From Pseudomonas chlororaphis (GTDB taxonomy: Bacteria; Pseudomonadota; Gammaproteobacteria; Pseudomonadales; Pseudomonadaceae), in contig CP011020.1 in assembly GCA_001023535.1 (NCBI GenBank), positions 4,772,501-4,836,500 on the forward strand: DNA of 64,000 nucleotides, written 5' to 3'. The notes beneath the pieces were generated by a model. It was given only the letters and a program-made list of their open reading frames with translations. It searched no databases and had not been told where the DNA came from. Numbering within the stretch: position 1 is the first letter of the stretch; every line of letters starts with the position of its first letter. A program made the translations under genes and the position numbers. This document shows positions 10,327 through 20,430 of this stretch, in pieces.

Positions 10327-11024
10327 CCGTCCAGCAACTCGGTCAACAACGCCCGGTACAACGCATCGAGCCGCTCCAACGCCTCGGGCGCGGGGAATTT
10401 CTCATGCAGCGCGATGTGGCTTTCGGCACGCACTCGCTGCTCCAGGCCACAGGCCTGGTTGAAGCGATTGACCGCCGCAACCATGGACTCACGCTCGTTC
10501 TCAAGCAGAAGTGCGCCATGGACCAGACCCACCGGACGCTGGCCGCCCTTGCTTTGGCGCCAGCGCTGGGCGGTGCCGACCATCTTGCGGCCATCGAGGT
10601 TAACGTTGAATCGACCGTCGCAGAACGCCCCCTCCACCTCGCCCAGGGAAGCCACGCCGCCCAACTCATCCAGCAACTGGCAGATGGGCTCGCACAACCG
10701 ACGGTAGGCCGTTTCGATGCGGCCGTGATCCCCCTCGCTGCGCGGCGGCGCGTAGACCAGGGCGATATTGACCGTCGCAGAAGACTGCGGCACCGGCTCA
10801 CCCCCCGTTTCACGCAAAAGCACCGGCCAGCCGTGGGCCGCCGATACCGCGCTGGCGTGTTCAAAGCCGGGCAGGCGACTCAAGCGCCGCGGCATGACCA
10901 GCGCGCGGTCACTGGGCTGCCAGAACAACAGGCCGAACTCGGCATCGCCCGCGCAAATGCTGGCGAGCAGATCCTGTTCGGCTTGCAGGCCCGCTTCGAC
11001 GGCCAGGGAAATCACCGGCGACAT
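10323..11024 (-). CDS. Lipoate-protein ligase A-like protein
   Basis: A 233-residue member of the LplA/BPL catalytic superfamily. The lysine motif is kept ([12 protein letters not shown], about residue 145), followed by HGALLLE. The usual Arg-Arg-x-x-Gly-Gly-Gly lipoyl-AMP loop is altered to [11 protein letters not shown] (about residue 70), so genuine ligase activity is uncertain. It begins 5 nt after trpC, so it is the last gene of the trpGDC transcript, and its stop overlaps vfr's stop. Octanoyl- or lipoyl-transfer to an unknown acceptor is possible. Confidence 0.7.
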   Translation of the reverse strand: MSPVISLAVEAGLQAEQDLLASICAGDAEFGLLFWQPSDRALVMPRRLSRLPGFEHASAVSAAHGWPVLLRETGGEPVPQSSATVNIALVYAPPRSEGDHGRIETAYRRLCEPICQLLDELGGVASLGEVEGAFCDGRFNVNLDGRKMVGTAQRWRQSKGGQRPVGLVHGALLLENERESMVAAVNRFNQACGLEQRVRAESHIALHEKFPAPEALERLDALYRALLTELLDG

Positions 11025-11029
11025 GGGCC

Positions 11030-11866
11030 TCAGTCCAGCGTCGAGCCGCTGACCGGCAGGCCACGCTCAGGAAAGAACAGGCGTTGCAGCTCGGTGCCCG
11101 GGTTCTCGGCCCGCATGAACGCTTCACCCACCAGGAACGAATAGACGTCGCTGACTTCCATCAGCTCGACATCGGCGCGGTTGAGGATGCCACTTTCCGT
11201 GATGACGAGGCGGTCGCGCGGAATCCGCGGCAGCAGGTCCAGGGTGGTCTCCAGGCTGACCTCAAAGGTGTGCAGGTTGCGGTTGTTCACGCCCACCAAC
11301 TTGGTGTCGAGGGTTTTCAGCGCCCGCTCCAACTCGTCACCATCATGGACTTCCACCAGCACGTCCAGGCCCACGCCCTTGGCCACGGCGGCCAGCTCGG
11401 CCATCTTGACGTCGTCCAGGGCGGAGACGATCAACAGCACGCAATCGGCGCCCAGGGCACGCGCCTCGACGATCTGATACGGGTCGATCATGAAGTCCTT
11501 GCGGATCACCGGCAACTTGCAGGCCGCTCGCGCCTCCTGCAGATACGCGTCGGCGCCCTGAAAGAAGTCGACATCCGTCAGTACCGAAAGGCAGGTCGCC
11601 CCACCCTTCTCGTAGCTCTTGGCGATGTCGGCCGGGACAAAGTCCTCGCGAATCACGCCCTTGCTGGGAGAGGCTTTCTTGATTTCAGCGATGACCGCCG
11701 GTTGCTTTCTCTTGGCCTGATCGATCAGTGCCTGGGCAAACCCCCGGGGCGCATCCGCCGAGCGGGCCAGGCCTTCCAATTCGGCCAGGCTGACCCGAGC
11801 ACGGCGCTCGGCCACTTCTTCAGCCTTGCGAGCCAGGATGTTTTCCAGAACCGTTGGCACACTCAT
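11030..11866 (-). CDS. trpC: Indole-3-glycerol-phosphate synthase
   Basis: A 278-residue TIM barrel that closes the indole ring from CdRP in tryptophan synthesis. The motif [12 protein letters not shown] (about residue 60) and [13 protein letters not shown] (about 190) are diagnostic. Its ATG overlaps the trpD stop by 4 nt, giving translational coupling in the trpGDC operon. Confidence 0.96.
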   Translation of the reverse strand: MSVPTVLENILARKAEEVAERRARVSLAELEGLARSADAPRGFAQALIDQAKRKQPAVIAEIKKASPSKGVIREDFVPADIAKSYEKGGATCLSVLTDVDFFQGADAYLQEARAACKLPVIRKDFMIDPYQIVEARALGADCVLLIVSALDDVKMAELAAVAKGVGLDVLVEVHDGDELERALKTLDTKLVGVNNRNLHTFEVSLETTLDLLPRIPRDRLVITESGILNRADVELMEVSDVYSFLVGEAFMRAENPGTELQRLFFPERGLPVSGSTLD

Positions 11867-12912
11867 CCTTCGTTCTCCACTTTGAATACGGCGGTAAATG
11901 CACCCAGTTCCTCGAGCTTTTCCCTCGCCAGGCCGGTGTGCAGCGCATCATGGGCCAGCTCGACGCCTTGCTTGAGGCTGCTGGCGTGGTCCGCCGCGTA
12001 CAGCGCAGCGCCGGCATTGAGCACGATCATCTCGGCGGCTTTCTGGCCATTCTCGGTCTTGCGGCGGCCCAGGGCATCGCGGATCAGCTCCAGGGATTGG
12101 GCCGGGCCGTCGACCGCCAGGCCGTGCAAGCTCTGGCTCTTCATGCCCAGGTCTTCAGGTTCGACCCAATACTCGCTGATCTGATCATTTTTTAGTTCGG
12201 CCACGAAGGTGGGGGCCGCCAGGCTGAACTCATCCAGGCCATCTTTCGAATGAACCACCAGGACATGCTTGCTGCCCAGGCGCTGCAGGACTTCAGCCAA
12301 TGGCCGGCACAGCGCCTGGCTGAAGACCCCGACCACCTGATGTTTCACGCCGGCCGGATTCGTAAGCGGGCCGAGCATGTTGAACAATGTGCGCAGCCCC
12401 AGATCGCGGCGCGGCGCGGCGGCGTGCTTCATGGCGCTGTGGTGGGTCTGGGCGAACATGAAGCCGATGCCGACGTTGTCGATGCAACGGGCCACCTGGA
12501 CCGGCGTCAGGTTCAGGTAGATCCCGGCCGCCTCAAGCAGATCGGCGCTGCCGCTCTTGCCCGACACCGCGCGATTGCCGTGTTTGGCAACGGTGCAGCC
12601 GGCCGCTGCGACGACGAACGCCGACGCGGTGGAAACGTTGAAGATATTGGCGCCATCGCCGCCGGTGCCCACGACGTCAACGACGCCGTCCAGAGTCTTG
12701 AGCTCGACCTTGTCGGCGAGCTCGCGCATGACCGAGACCGCGCCGACGATTTCATCGATGCTCTCGCTCTTCATGCGCATGGCCATCATGAATGCGCCAA
12801 TCTGCGCATCCGTGCATTGCCCGGTCATGATTTCGCGCATCACGTCGCGCATCTCATCGGTGCTCAGGTCGAGATGGCCGACGATACGGCTCAGGGCTGT
12901 CTTGATATCCAT
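11863..12912 (-). CDS. trpD: Anthranilate phosphoribosyltransferase
   Basis: A 349-residue enzyme that joins anthranilate and PRPP. The PRPP loop [14 protein letters not shown] (residues 81-94) is intact, and length and order are as in other pseudomonads. It starts 9 nt after trpG and overlaps trpC by 4 nt. Confidence 0.96.
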   Translation of the reverse strand: MDIKTALSRIVGHLDLSTDEMRDVMREIMTGQCTDAQIGAFMMAMRMKSESIDEIVGAVSVMRELADKVELKTLDGVVDVVGTGGDGANIFNVSTASAFVVAAAGCTVAKHGNRAVSGKSGSADLLEAAGIYLNLTPVQVARCIDNVGIGFMFAQTHHSAMKHAAAPRRDLGLRTLFNMLGPLTNPAGVKHQVVGVFSQALCRPLAEVLQRLGSKHVLVVHSKDGLDEFSLAAPTFVAELKNDQISEYWVEPEDLGMKSQSLHGLAVDGPAQSLELIRDALGRRKTENGQKAAEMIVLNAGAALYAADHASSLKQGVELAHDALHTGLAREKLEELGAFTAVFKVENEG

Positions 12913-12921
12913 GAAAAGTCC

Positions 12922-13515
12922 TTAGCGCGTGCCGCCGGTTTGTTTGAGGAAGTTGGCGAACAGCTCGTGGCCCTGCTCGGTGAGAATAGACTCGGGATGA
13001 AATTGCACACCCTCGATGTTTAACGTCTTGTGTCGCAGCCCCATGATTTCGTCCACAGAACCGTCGTCGAGCTGGGTCCAGGCCGTCAACTCCAGGCAAT
13101 CGGGCAAGGTTTCGCGCTTGACGATCAGGGAGTGGTAGCGGGTAACGGTCAGCGGCCGGTTCAGGCCCTCGAACACGCCCTTGTCCTCGTGGAATACCGG
13201 GCTAGTCTTACCGTGCATGACTTGCCGGGCGCGCACCACATCGCCGCCGAACGCCTGGCCGATGGACTGATGGCCCAGGCAGACGCCCAGGATCGGCAGC
13301 TTGCCGGCGAAATACTTGATGGCTTCGATGGAGACGCCCGCTTCGGTCGGCGTGCACGGGCCGGGGGAGACAACGATGCGCTCAGGCTTGAGGGCTTCGA
13401 TTTCGGCGATGGTCAATTCGTCGTTGCGCACGACCTTGACCTCGGCGCCCAGCTCGCCAAGGTACTGCACAACGTTGTAGGTAAAAGAGTCGTAGTTATC
13501 GATCATCAGCAACAT
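12922..13515 (-). CDS. trpG: Anthranilate synthase component II (glutamine amidotransferase)
   Basis: A 197-residue class I amidotransferase that supplies ammonia to TrpE. The nucleophile Cys79 sits in GVCLGHQ, and the His-Glu of the triad is in QFHPES near residue 172. It is the first structural gene of trpGDC and lies about 160 nt downstream of a leader peptide ORF. trpE is separate, about 2.4 kb away, as is usual in Pseudomonas. Confidence 0.96.
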   Translation of the reverse strand: MLLMIDNYDSFTYNVVQYLGELGAEVKVVRNDELTIAEIEALKPERIVVSPGPCTPTEAGVSIEAIKYFAGKLPILGVCLGHQSIGQAFGGDVVRARQVMHGKTSPVFHEDKGVFEGLNRPLTVTRYHSLIVKRETLPDCLELTAWTQLDDGSVDEIMGLRHKTLNIEGVQFHPESILTEQGHELFANFLKQTGGTR

Positions 13516-13677
13516 GGCGTAAGCAACCTATTGAATTCACTGACTTTAAATACAGCCTTCGGAGAGTGACCCGCGCGGTGTTGCGCTTGGCAGGGCACGT
13601 GGCACCCCGGCAAAGCGGCTTTCAAGCGGGTAAAGAAGGCAAATCGGTACAGGTCCGGCGAGGCCGGCGGAGAATGT
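13516..13677 (-). promoter_or_regulatory. Putative trpGDC attenuator leader
   Basis: On the minus strand the region between the leader peptide stop and trpG can form a CCGGC-CTC-GCCGG hairpin 9-21 nt after the stop, then a pyrimidine-rich stretch (TTTGCCTTCTTT). A second weak hairpin lies around the CACGTG core (13595-13610). Its location after a Trp-codon leader suggests transcription attenuation. I see no textbook U8 terminator, so the exact terminator and antiterminator pairing is inference. Confidence 0.5.
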
Positions 13678-13764
13678 TCAGGCGCGCCAACGCCAGCGGG
13701 CGTGTGCCTTGATCATTTGATCCAGAAGTTTGCTGACAATCGACACAAGGGAAGTCTCGTTCAT
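13678..13764 (-). CDS. trpL: trpGDC leader peptide (28 aa, two Trp codons near the end)
   Basis: An ATG-started ORF encodes a 28-residue peptide ending [10 protein letters not shown] then TGA. The two TGG codons are four and two codons from the C-terminal Ala. The last 24 nt, including the stop, are identical to the last 24 nt of gph just before trpE, as expected for a conserved attenuator element. GGGA lies about 7 nt upstream of the ATG. It reads toward trpG. Attenuation of trpE and trpGDC has been reported for P. putida, as I recall; this ORF is the obvious sensor. Confidence 0.75.
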   Translation of the reverse strand: MNETSLVSIVSKLLDQMIKAHARWRWRA

Positions 13765-13926
13765 ACGTCCCGGCACAGTAGCCTAGCTGGGCTGAGCACG
13801 CAATATGACCGATCCCGAAGGTCCTTGAAACAATCGCGGCAGCGCGGACAGATGGCAAAACGCCGGAAGTTTTTGGTACTGTCGTTTCGTTTGCCAAACA
13901 ACAATAAGATAAAAACGGATTTTCCC

Positions 13927-15834
13927 ATGATCAAAAAGACGCTGTTCGTACCGATTGCCAGTTGTCTGCTGGCGATGGCCTGCGCCCAGGCGAGCGCCGC
14001 ATCCACCCCCTATTCCAAGTTCATCGTGTTCGGTGACAGCCTCAATGATGCCGGCCAATTCGCCGACCCCAATGGCCCACCTGGCTCGACCGAACGCTAC
14101 ACCAACCGAACCGGCCCGAACTACACGAACGGCAGCGGCGAAGCCTATTCCGCCAACTCGACCCAACTGCTCGGCGGGCGCCTGGGTTATTCCGCCGACG
14201 AAACCGCCGCCTCCACCTCGGCGGTCCGCGCCAACGAAGGGCTCGCCGATGGCAATAACTGGGCGGTGGGCGGTTATCGCACCGACCAGATCCTGGAGTC
14301 GATTACCGGTGTGTCCGATACCGGCGAACGCAGCCGCCCTGGCTACTTGCAGTCCAATGGCCTGCGGGCCGATCCGAATGCGCTGTATTACCTTTCCGGG
14401 GGTGGTAACGACTTTCTCCAGGGCCGGGTCCTGAACACCGCGCAGGCGCAGGCCGCTGCCGACCGCCTGGCCGACAGCGTCCAGGTGCTGCAAACGGCCG
14501 GTGCCCGCTATGTGATGGTCTGGCTACTGCCCGACCTGGGCCTGACCCCAGCACTCAATGGCGGCCCGCTGCAGGACGTCTTCTCGCAACTGGGCAACGA
14601 CTTCAACCAGCAACTGGTCACACGGTTGCAGGGCATCGACGCCGAAGTCATTCCGCTGAACATTCCGCTGCTGTTGCGCGAAAGCTTCGCCGACCCGGCA
14701 CGGTTCGGCCTCGCCACCGGCGAGAACCTCACCGCCACCTGCTTCAGCGGCAATAACTGCACGGAAAACCCCACTTACGGCATCAACAGTGCCACGCCTG
14801 ATCCCACCAAGCTGATCTACAACGACGCCGTCCACCCGACCGAGACCGGGCAAAAGCTGATCGCCGACTACGCCTATTCCCTGCTCGCAGCACCCTGGGA
14901 GCTGACCTTGCTGCCGGAAATGGCCCACTCGACCCTGCGCGCCCACCAGGATGAATTGCGCAGCCAGTGGCAATCGGATTGGGAGAACTGGCAGGCAGTC
15001 GGCCAATGGCGAGCGATCGTTGCAGGCGGCGGCCAGCATCTGGATGTCGACAGCCAGAGCAGCGGCGCCAGCGCCGATGGCAGCGGCTACAGCCTGAACG
15101 TCGGCGGCAGCTATCGCCTCAACGAAGCGTGGCGCGTGGGTGTCGCGGCAGGCCTCTACCGCCAGGACATGGACGCCGGCCACAACGATTCGAACTACAA
15201 GCTCAACAGCTACCTGGCGACCGCTTTCGCCCAGTTCCAGCAGAATCGCTGGTGGGCCGACGCGGCACTGACCGGTGGCAAGCTCGACTACGACAGCCTG
15301 GAGCGCAAGTTCGACCTGGGCGTCAACGAGGCGCAGGAAAAAGGCGACACCGACGGTCACCTGTGGGCATTCAGCACCCGCGTGGGCTATGACATCGCCC
15401 AGCCGGGCAGCGAATGGCACCTGTCACCGTTCATCAGCGCCGACTATGCGAAGGTGGAAGTCGACGGTTATTCCGAGAAGAGCAACCGTTCCACCGCCCT
15501 GACCTTCGACGACCAGACCCGCGACTCGAAGCGCCTGGGCATTGGCTTGCAAGGCAAATACAACCTCACTCGCCAGACCCAGGTGTTTGGTGAATACGCC
15601 CACGAACGCGAGTACGAAGACGACACGCAGAAGGTGAACATCGCCCTCAACAGCCTGCCGGCCAACGACTTCACGCTTGAAGGCTACACGCCACAGAGCC
15701 ACTTGAATCGCCTGAGCCTGGGGGTCAGCCACAAGTTGACCAACGACCTGGCACTGCGGGGCGGCTATACGTTGCGCAAGGATGATGACATGACCCAGCA
15801 AGGGGTGAGCGTGGGCGTCAGCCTGGACTTCTGA
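13927..15834 (+). CDS. estP: GDSL autotransporter esterase/lipase EstP
   Basis: A 635-residue outer-membrane autotransporter. The signal peptide ends near residue 24 (CAQASA). The SGNH passenger has catalytic Ser38 in FGDSLND, the block III motif GGGNDFLQG (about residue 159), and Asp300/His303 in DAVHPTETG. The C-terminal ~260 residues form the beta-barrel and end in the outer-membrane signature VSLDF. It belongs to the EstA/EstP group that displays esterase on the cell surface; in P. aeruginosa EstA affects rhamnolipid production and motility. It lies between trpG and trpE, as in P. putida. Confidence 0.92.
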   Translation: MIKKTLFVPIASCLLAMACAQASAASTPYSKFIVFGDSLNDAGQFADPNGPPGSTERYTNRTGPNYTNGSGEAYSANSTQLLGGRLGYSADETAASTSAVRANEGLADGNNWAVGGYRTDQILESITGVSDTGERSRPGYLQSNGLRADPNALYYLSGGGNDFLQGRVLNTAQAQAAADRLADSVQVLQTAGARYVMVWLLPDLGLTPALNGGPLQDVFSQLGNDFNQQLVTRLQGIDAEVIPLNIPLLLRESFADPARFGLATGENLTATCFSGNNCTENPTYGINSATPDPTKLIYNDAVHPTETGQKLIADYAYSLLAAPWELTLLPEMAHSTLRAHQDELRSQWQSDWENWQAVGQWRAIVAGGGQHLDVDSQSSGASADGSGYSLNVGGSYRLNEAWRVGVAAGLYRQDMDAGHNDSNYKLNSYLATAFAQFQQNRWWADAALTGGKLDYDSLERKFDLGVNEAQEKGDTDGHLWAFSTRVGYDIAQPGSEWHLSPFISADYAKVEVDGYSEKSNRSTALTFDDQTRDSKRLGIGLQGKYNLTRQTQVFGEYAHEREYEDDTQKVNIALNSLPANDFTLEGYTPQSHLNRLSLGVSHKLTNDLALRGGYTLRKDDDMTQQGVSVGVSLDF

Positions 15835-15845
15835 TCGAGAGAACC

Positions 15846-15935
15846 TGTGGGAGCGAGCTTGCTCGCGATTGCGGACTGTCAGTCAACTGGTTGGTTGAAT
15901 ATGACGGCCTCATCGCGAGCAAGCTCGCTCCCACA
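15846..15935. repeat. REP inverted pair between estP and trpE
   Basis: Two REP palindromes in opposite orientation (TGTGGGAGCGAGCTTGCTCG ... and its complement) are separated by about 45 bp. They sit between convergent genes, the preferred site of these elements. Confidence 0.9.
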
Positions 15936-15959
15936 CATTGATCGAGTTGTTGAAGGGGT

Positions 15960-17441
15960 TCAATCGCTCGAAGTCTGTTCGGCCAGCGCCACGGCACGGA
16001 ACATCGCCCGGCGCTTGTTCAGGGTTTCTTCCCATTCCAGCGCTGGCACCGAGTCGGCGACGATGCCACCACCGGCCTGCACGTGCAGTTCACCGTTCTT
16101 GATCACCGCCGTGCGAATGGCAATGGCGGTGTCCATGTTGCCGTTCCAGGCGAAGTAACCCACCGCCCCGCCATACACGCCACGCTTGACCGGCTCGAGT
16201 TCGTCGATGATTTCCATCGCGCGGATTTTCGGCGCGCCGGACAAGGTGCCCGCCGGCAGGATCGCCCGCAAGGCGTCCATCGCCGTCAGTCCGGCCTTCA
16301 GTTGGCCGGTGACGTTGGACACGATGTGCATCACATTGGAATAGCGCTCGATGACCATTTTCTCGGTGAGCTTCACCGAGCCGACTTCCGACACCCGTCC
16401 GGTGTCGTTGCGCCCCAGGTCGATCAGCATCAGGTGCTCGGCGATTTCCTTGGCGTCCGACAGCAGGTCTTCTTCCAGCGCCCGGTCGGCTTCCTCGGTG
16501 GCGCCGCGGGGGCGCGTACCGGCGATCGGCCGCACGGTGATCAGGTTGTCTTCGACCCGAACCAGCACTTCCGGCGAACTGCCCACGACATGGAAGTCGC
16601 CGAAGTTGAAGAAGTACATGTAGGGCGTCGGGTTGAAGCAGCGCAGCGCCCGATACAGGTCGATGGGCGCCGCCTTGAAGTCGATGGACATTCGCTGCGA
16701 CGGCACGACCTGCATGCAGTCACCGGCCAGGATGTATTCCTTGATGGTGTCGACGGCCCGCTCGTAATCAGCCTGGGTGAAGCTTGAACGGAACACCGGG
16801 TCGGCCGCCGACTGCTTTCTGAAATCCAGGCCAGGGCGCGGCGTGATCGGCTGGCGGAGCTTTTCCAACAACGCTTGCAGGCTTTGTTGGCCTTGCTCGT
16901 AGGCATCTTCGTGCGACGGATCGGCGAGGACGATCGCGTGCATCTTGCCGGCCAGGTTGTCGAAGACGACGACCGCGTCGGACACCATCAGCAGAATGTC
17001 CGGCACGCCCAGCGGATCGGGGTTCGGGCAGGTGCCGAGGCGTTTTTCCACGTAGCGCACGCAATCGTAGCCGAAGTACCCCACCAGGCCACCGTTGAAG
17101 CGCGGCAGCCCGGCAATGGTCGGCACGTTGTAGCGGGCCTTGAAGGTTTCGACGAAGGCCAGCGGGTCTTCGACCTCGTGGCTTTCGACCTCGACACCGT
17201 CATGGGTCACGCTGACGCGATGGTCGTGGACCCGAAGCACCGTGCGGCACGGCAGGCCGATGATGGAATAACGCCCCCACTTCTCGCCGCCCTGCACCGA
17301 TTCGAGCAGGTAGGAATTGGGCTGGTCGGCCAGCTTGAGGTAGATCGACAACGGCGTGTCGAAGTCGGCCAGGGTTTCGCAGGCAAGCGGAATGCGGTTG
17401 TAGCCGGCAGCGGCTAGACGCAGGAATTCTTCGCGGATCAT
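15960..17441 (-). CDS. trpE: Anthranilate synthase component I
   Basis: A 493-residue chorismate-using subunit that makes anthranilate with TrpG-supplied ammonia. The feedback-inhibition motif LLES (about residue 44) and the chorismate-binding tail ([18 protein letters not shown]) are present. It is the last gene of the rpe-gph-trpE group. Its ATG lies 69 nt after the gph stop, and that gap plus the gph 3' end form an attenuator-like leader. Confidence 0.96.
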   Translation of the reverse strand: MIREEFLRLAAAGYNRIPLACETLADFDTPLSIYLKLADQPNSYLLESVQGGEKWGRYSIIGLPCRTVLRVHDHRVSVTHDGVEVESHEVEDPLAFVETFKARYNVPTIAGLPRFNGGLVGYFGYDCVRYVEKRLGTCPNPDPLGVPDILLMVSDAVVVFDNLAGKMHAIVLADPSHEDAYEQGQQSLQALLEKLRQPITPRPGLDFRKQSAADPVFRSSFTQADYERAVDTIKEYILAGDCMQVVPSQRMSIDFKAAPIDLYRALRCFNPTPYMYFFNFGDFHVVGSSPEVLVRVEDNLITVRPIAGTRPRGATEEADRALEEDLLSDAKEIAEHLMLIDLGRNDTGRVSEVGSVKLTEKMVIERYSNVMHIVSNVTGQLKAGLTAMDALRAILPAGTLSGAPKIRAMEIIDELEPVKRGVYGGAVGYFAWNGNMDTAIAIRTAVIKNGELHVQAGGGIVADSVPALEWEETLNKRRAMFRAVALAEQTSSD

Positions 17442-17555
17442 GGGGTGCCTCGTGGCAAGAGGAGCTGACAGTCAGGAATGCAAACGCGCCGGACAACCGG
17501 CAGGATCACGTCAGGCGCGCCAACGCCAGCGGGCCAGGGCCTTGATGACTTTCAT
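17442..17555 (-). promoter_or_regulatory. Putative trpE attenuator, leader codons embedded in the gph 3' end
   Basis: An in-frame ATG at 17555 inside gph opens a 14-codon reading [14 protein letters not shown] then TGA (17513-17511). Twelve nt after the stop comes GCCGG-TTGT-CCGGC, then GCGTTTGCATT. CGCGCC of the last leader codons is complementary to GGCGCG on the 3' side of that hairpin, giving two mutually exclusive folds. This parallels the free leader before trpG. Whether the peptide is made separately or as the Gph tail is unknown. Confidence 0.55.
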
Positions 17556-18329
17556 CCAGAGTTTGCGAGTGACCACCACGATGGCGTTTCCAGAAGAGGA
17601 TTGAACAGCGTCGGGAAACGTTATCTCAGCGGCAGGGTCCAGGCAACCGGGAATTAGCAGGCGCAAATCGTCGATCACCAACGCGGGAAACTCTTCGGCG
17701 ATGGGCCGGCCATGGTTGTAGCCATAACTGAGCGCCACGCACTTGACCCCCGCCGCTTTCGCCGCCAGCACATCGCTGCGCGAGTCACCGACGAACAGCG
17801 ATTGGGACGCCGGGATGTTGGCCATTTTCATGACGAAGAACAGCGCCGCCGGATCAGGCTTCTTCTGCGGCAAGGTGTCGCCACCGATGATCCAGCGGAA
17901 ATAGCGGCCGATTTTCATCTGGTCCAGCAACGGCGCGACGAAGCGCTCCGGCTTGTTGGTGATCAGCGCCATTTCCACGCCCTGCTTTTGCAACCACTTG
18001 AGGGTGGAGCGCACGCCGGGGTAGACCACCGTCAGCGAATGATCGCCCTCATAGGCTTCATTGAACAGTTCCAGCGCCTGCTCGACCAGTGCGTCATCCA
18101 CGCCCTCGGCTGCGATGTCATTGGCCAGGGCCCGGCGCACCAGCATCGGCGCGCCGTTGCCGACCCAATGCCGGACCGCATCGAGGCCAGCCGGCGGACG
18201 CCCGAGCTTGAGCAACATGCTGTCCACGGCCGCCGCGAGGTCCGGGACCGAATCGACCAGGGTGCCATCGAGGTCGAACATCACCAGACGCGGCAAGCTG
18301 CCGGGGAACAGCTGCTCGAAACCGCTCAT
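17511..18329 (-). CDS. gph: Phosphoglycolate phosphatase (HAD family)
   Basis: A 272-residue HAD hydrolase that dephosphorylates 2-phosphoglycolate. The DLDGT motif has Asp19 and Asp21; motif II/III residues are in LITNKPE (about 126) and [11 protein letters not shown] (about 187). The last ~20 residues ([19 protein letters not shown]) are basic and Trp-rich, lie outside the HAD fold, and look like a trp leader. Its ATG overlaps the rpe stop by 4 nt. Confidence 0.9.
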   Translation of the reverse strand: MSGFEQLFPGSLPRLVMFDLDGTLVDSVPDLAAAVDSMLLKLGRPPAGLDAVRHWVGNGAPMLVRRALANDIAAEGVDDALVEQALELFNEAYEGDHSLTVVYPGVRSTLKWLQKQGVEMALITNKPERFVAPLLDQMKIGRYFRWIIGGDTLPQKKPDPAALFFVMKMANIPASQSLFVGDSRSDVLAAKAAGVKCVALSYGYNHGRPIAEEFPALVIDDLRLLIPGCLDPAAEITFPDAVQSSSGNAIVVVTRKLWMKVIKALARWRWRA

Positions 18330-19000
18330 GGGCGTGCCAGGGCCAGTTCGGCGCGCATCTTGTCGATGACGTCCTTGTAGTCCGGGGCATTGAAGATCGC
18401 CGAGCCGGCGACAAAGGTGTCGGCGCCGGCCATGGCGATTTCGCGGATGTTGTTCACATTCACGCCACCGTCGATTTCCAGGCGGATGTCACGGCCCGAG
18501 GCATCGATCAACGCACGGGCTTCACGCAGTTTGTCGAGGGTGCCGGGAATGAACTTCTGCCCACCGAAGCCGGGGTTGACGCTCATGAGCAAGACCATGT
18601 CGACCTTGTCCATCACGTACTTGAGCACGTCCAGAGGCGTGGCCGGGTTGAACACCAGGCCGGACTTGCAACCGCCCTCGCGGATCAACTGCAGGGAACG
18701 GTCGATGTGCTGGGTGGCTTCGGGGTGAAAGGTGATGTAGGTCGCGCCGGCTTCGATGAAGTCGCCGACGATGCGGTCTACCGGGCTGACCATCAGGTGT
18801 GCGTCGATCGGCGCGGTGACGCCGTACTTGCGCAGCGCCGCGCAGACCATCGGACCGATGGTCAGGTTGGGCACGTAGTGATTGTCCATGACATCGAAGT
18901 GCACGATGTCGGCCCCGGCGGCCAGAACGTTGTCCACTTCCTCGCCCAGGCGGGCGAAGTCGGCGGAGAGAATCGACGGAGCAATAGCGAAGGGCTGCAT
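18326..19000 (-). CDS. rpe: Ribulose-phosphate 3-epimerase
   Basis: A 224-residue TIM-barrel pentose-phosphate enzyme interconverting Ru5P and Xu5P. The motifs [11 protein letters not shown] (residues 9-19), [12 protein letters not shown] (about 33) and [10 protein letters not shown] (about 140) are diagnostic. The ATG at 19000 starts directly at MQPFAIAPS, and 22 upstream in-frame codons look non-coding. It is the first gene of rpe-gph-trpE. Confidence 0.95.
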   Translation of the reverse strand: MQPFAIAPSILSADFARLGEEVDNVLAAGADIVHFDVMDNHYVPNLTIGPMVCAALRKYGVTAPIDAHLMVSPVDRIVGDFIEAGATYITFHPEATQHIDRSLQLIREGGCKSGLVFNPATPLDVLKYVMDKVDMVLLMSVNPGFGGQKFIPGTLDKLREARALIDASGRDIRLEIDGGVNVNNIREIAMAGADTFVAGSAIFNAPDYKDVIDKMRAELALARP

Positions 19001-19078
19001 GACGCACCTGTTTTGAGCGAAATCACGATGGCGCGCATTGTATACCGCAAGATTTGGCGCGCCCACCGTGACAGTCGA

Positions 19079-20227
19079 TCAATACGCCGCGCGGTAGATC
19101 TTCTCGATATCCGCCGCGCTCAGCTTGCGCGGGTTGTTGCGCATCAGCCGCTCGATCCCGGCGGCTTCCACGGCCATGGCCGGAATCACATCTTCGGTCA
19201 CGCCCAGGCCGCTCATGCCCCGGGGGATCTCCACCGCGACACACAACGCAACCATGGCCTCGACGGCTTCATCGGCCGCCTCGAGATCGCTCAGGTGAGC
19301 AGTCTTGATGCCCATGGCCTCGGCGATGTCGCGCATGCGCTCGACACAGGCCATTTTGTTCCAGGCCATCACGTACGGCAGCAACAGCGCATTGGCCACC
19401 CCATGGGAGATGTGAAAACGCCCGCCCAACGGGTACGCCAGCGCATGCACGGCCCCGACCCCGGCGTTGCCGAAGGCCATGCCGGCCATCAGGCTGGCGG
19501 TGGCCATGTCTTCGCGGGCTTGCAGGTGAGCCGGGTTGGCGTAGGCCTTGGGTAATGCACGGGTGATCAGCTTGACCGCGCCGATGGCCAGGGCATCGGT
19601 GATCGGCGAAGCATTGAGCGACAGGTAGGCCTCGACGGCATGCACCAGCGCATCGACGCCACTGGACGCGGTCACGCTGCGCGGGCACGTCAGGGTCATC
19701 TGCGGGCTGACCAGCGCCACGTCCGGCAACAGGTAGTCGCTGACGATGCCTTTTTTCAGTTGCGCCGCCTTGTCGGAAAGGATCGCCACGTTGGTGACTT
19801 CCGAGCCCGTTCCGGCAGTGGTGGGGATGGCGATCATCGGCGGGCCTTTGCGCGGCACCTGGTCGACGCCGAACATGTCCTGCAACTCACCGTGATAGCC
19901 GGCGTAGACGCCGACGCACTTGGCAATGTCGATGGCACTGCCACCGCCCAGCCCGATCAGGCCGTCATGGCCGCCGTCACGGTAGGCTTGCATGCAGTCT
20001 TCAACGATGGCGATTTCCGGGTCCGGCATGACCCGGTCGAAAATCTCGTAGTCGCGCCCGCCCAGATGTTGCAGGGCCAGCTCCACGGTGCCGGACTTGA
20101 CCAGCACGGCATCGGTCACGATCAGCGGGTTGTCGACGTCCAGGCGCGTCAACTCGGCCGCCAGTTGCTCGATGGCAGCGGCACCGGTGATCAGTTTGTG
20201 GGCGATCTTGAATGAGGAAAGACTCAT
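19079..20227 (-). CDS. Iron-containing alcohol dehydrogenase
   Basis: A 382-residue group III alcohol dehydrogenase. It has the NAD motif GGGSAIDIAK (about residue 95), the TTAGTGSEVT motif (about 138), and metal-ligand segments around DALVHAVEAY (about 194) and HALAYPLGG / HISHGVANA (about 262-280). It follows the ABC transporter genes in the same direction, about 200 nt and one REP pair downstream. The substrate is unknown; oxidation of an alcohol or aldehyde derived from the imported compound is a reasonable guess. Confidence 0.85.
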   Translation of the reverse strand: MSLSSFKIAHKLITGAAAIEQLAAELTRLDVDNPLIVTDAVLVKSGTVELALQHLGGRDYEIFDRVMPDPEIAIVEDCMQAYRDGGHDGLIGLGGGSAIDIAKCVGVYAGYHGELQDMFGVDQVPRKGPPMIAIPTTAGTGSEVTNVAILSDKAAQLKKGIVSDYLLPDVALVSPQMTLTCPRSVTASSGVDALVHAVEAYLSLNASPITDALAIGAVKLITRALPKAYANPAHLQAREDMATASLMAGMAFGNAGVGAVHALAYPLGGRFHISHGVANALLLPYVMAWNKMACVERMRDIAEAMGIKTAHLSDLEAADEAVEAMVALCVAVEIPRGMSGLGVTEDVIPAMAVEAAGIERLMRNNPRKLSAADIEKIYRAAY

Positions 20228-20322
20228 ATGCGCGGCCTCTTGTTCGAGTATGGGCTGGCACAAGGATAGCTCGGTATCGGGGGTTGTTCTGCCATTCAGC
20301 TGATGAATGCAATGAGAAACCC

Positions 20323-20412
20323 TGTGGGAGCGAGCTTGCTCGCGATAGCGCACTGACATTCAGCATCAATGTTGAATGCTCTACCGCTATCGCGAGCAAG
20401 CTCGCTCCCACA
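20323..20412. repeat. REP inverted pair between permease gene and Fe-ADH
   Basis: A pair of opposed REP palindromes separated by about 45 bp. It lies between two co-directional genes and so may stabilise the upstream transporter mRNA. Confidence 0.9.
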
Positions 20413-20430
20413 TTTGGACAATACAGACCT

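Noticed and set aside
13622..13897. A 91-codon minus-strand frame over the trp leader
   Set aside because: It conflicts with the leader ORF, whose end is duplicated before trpE, and has no family-like sequence.
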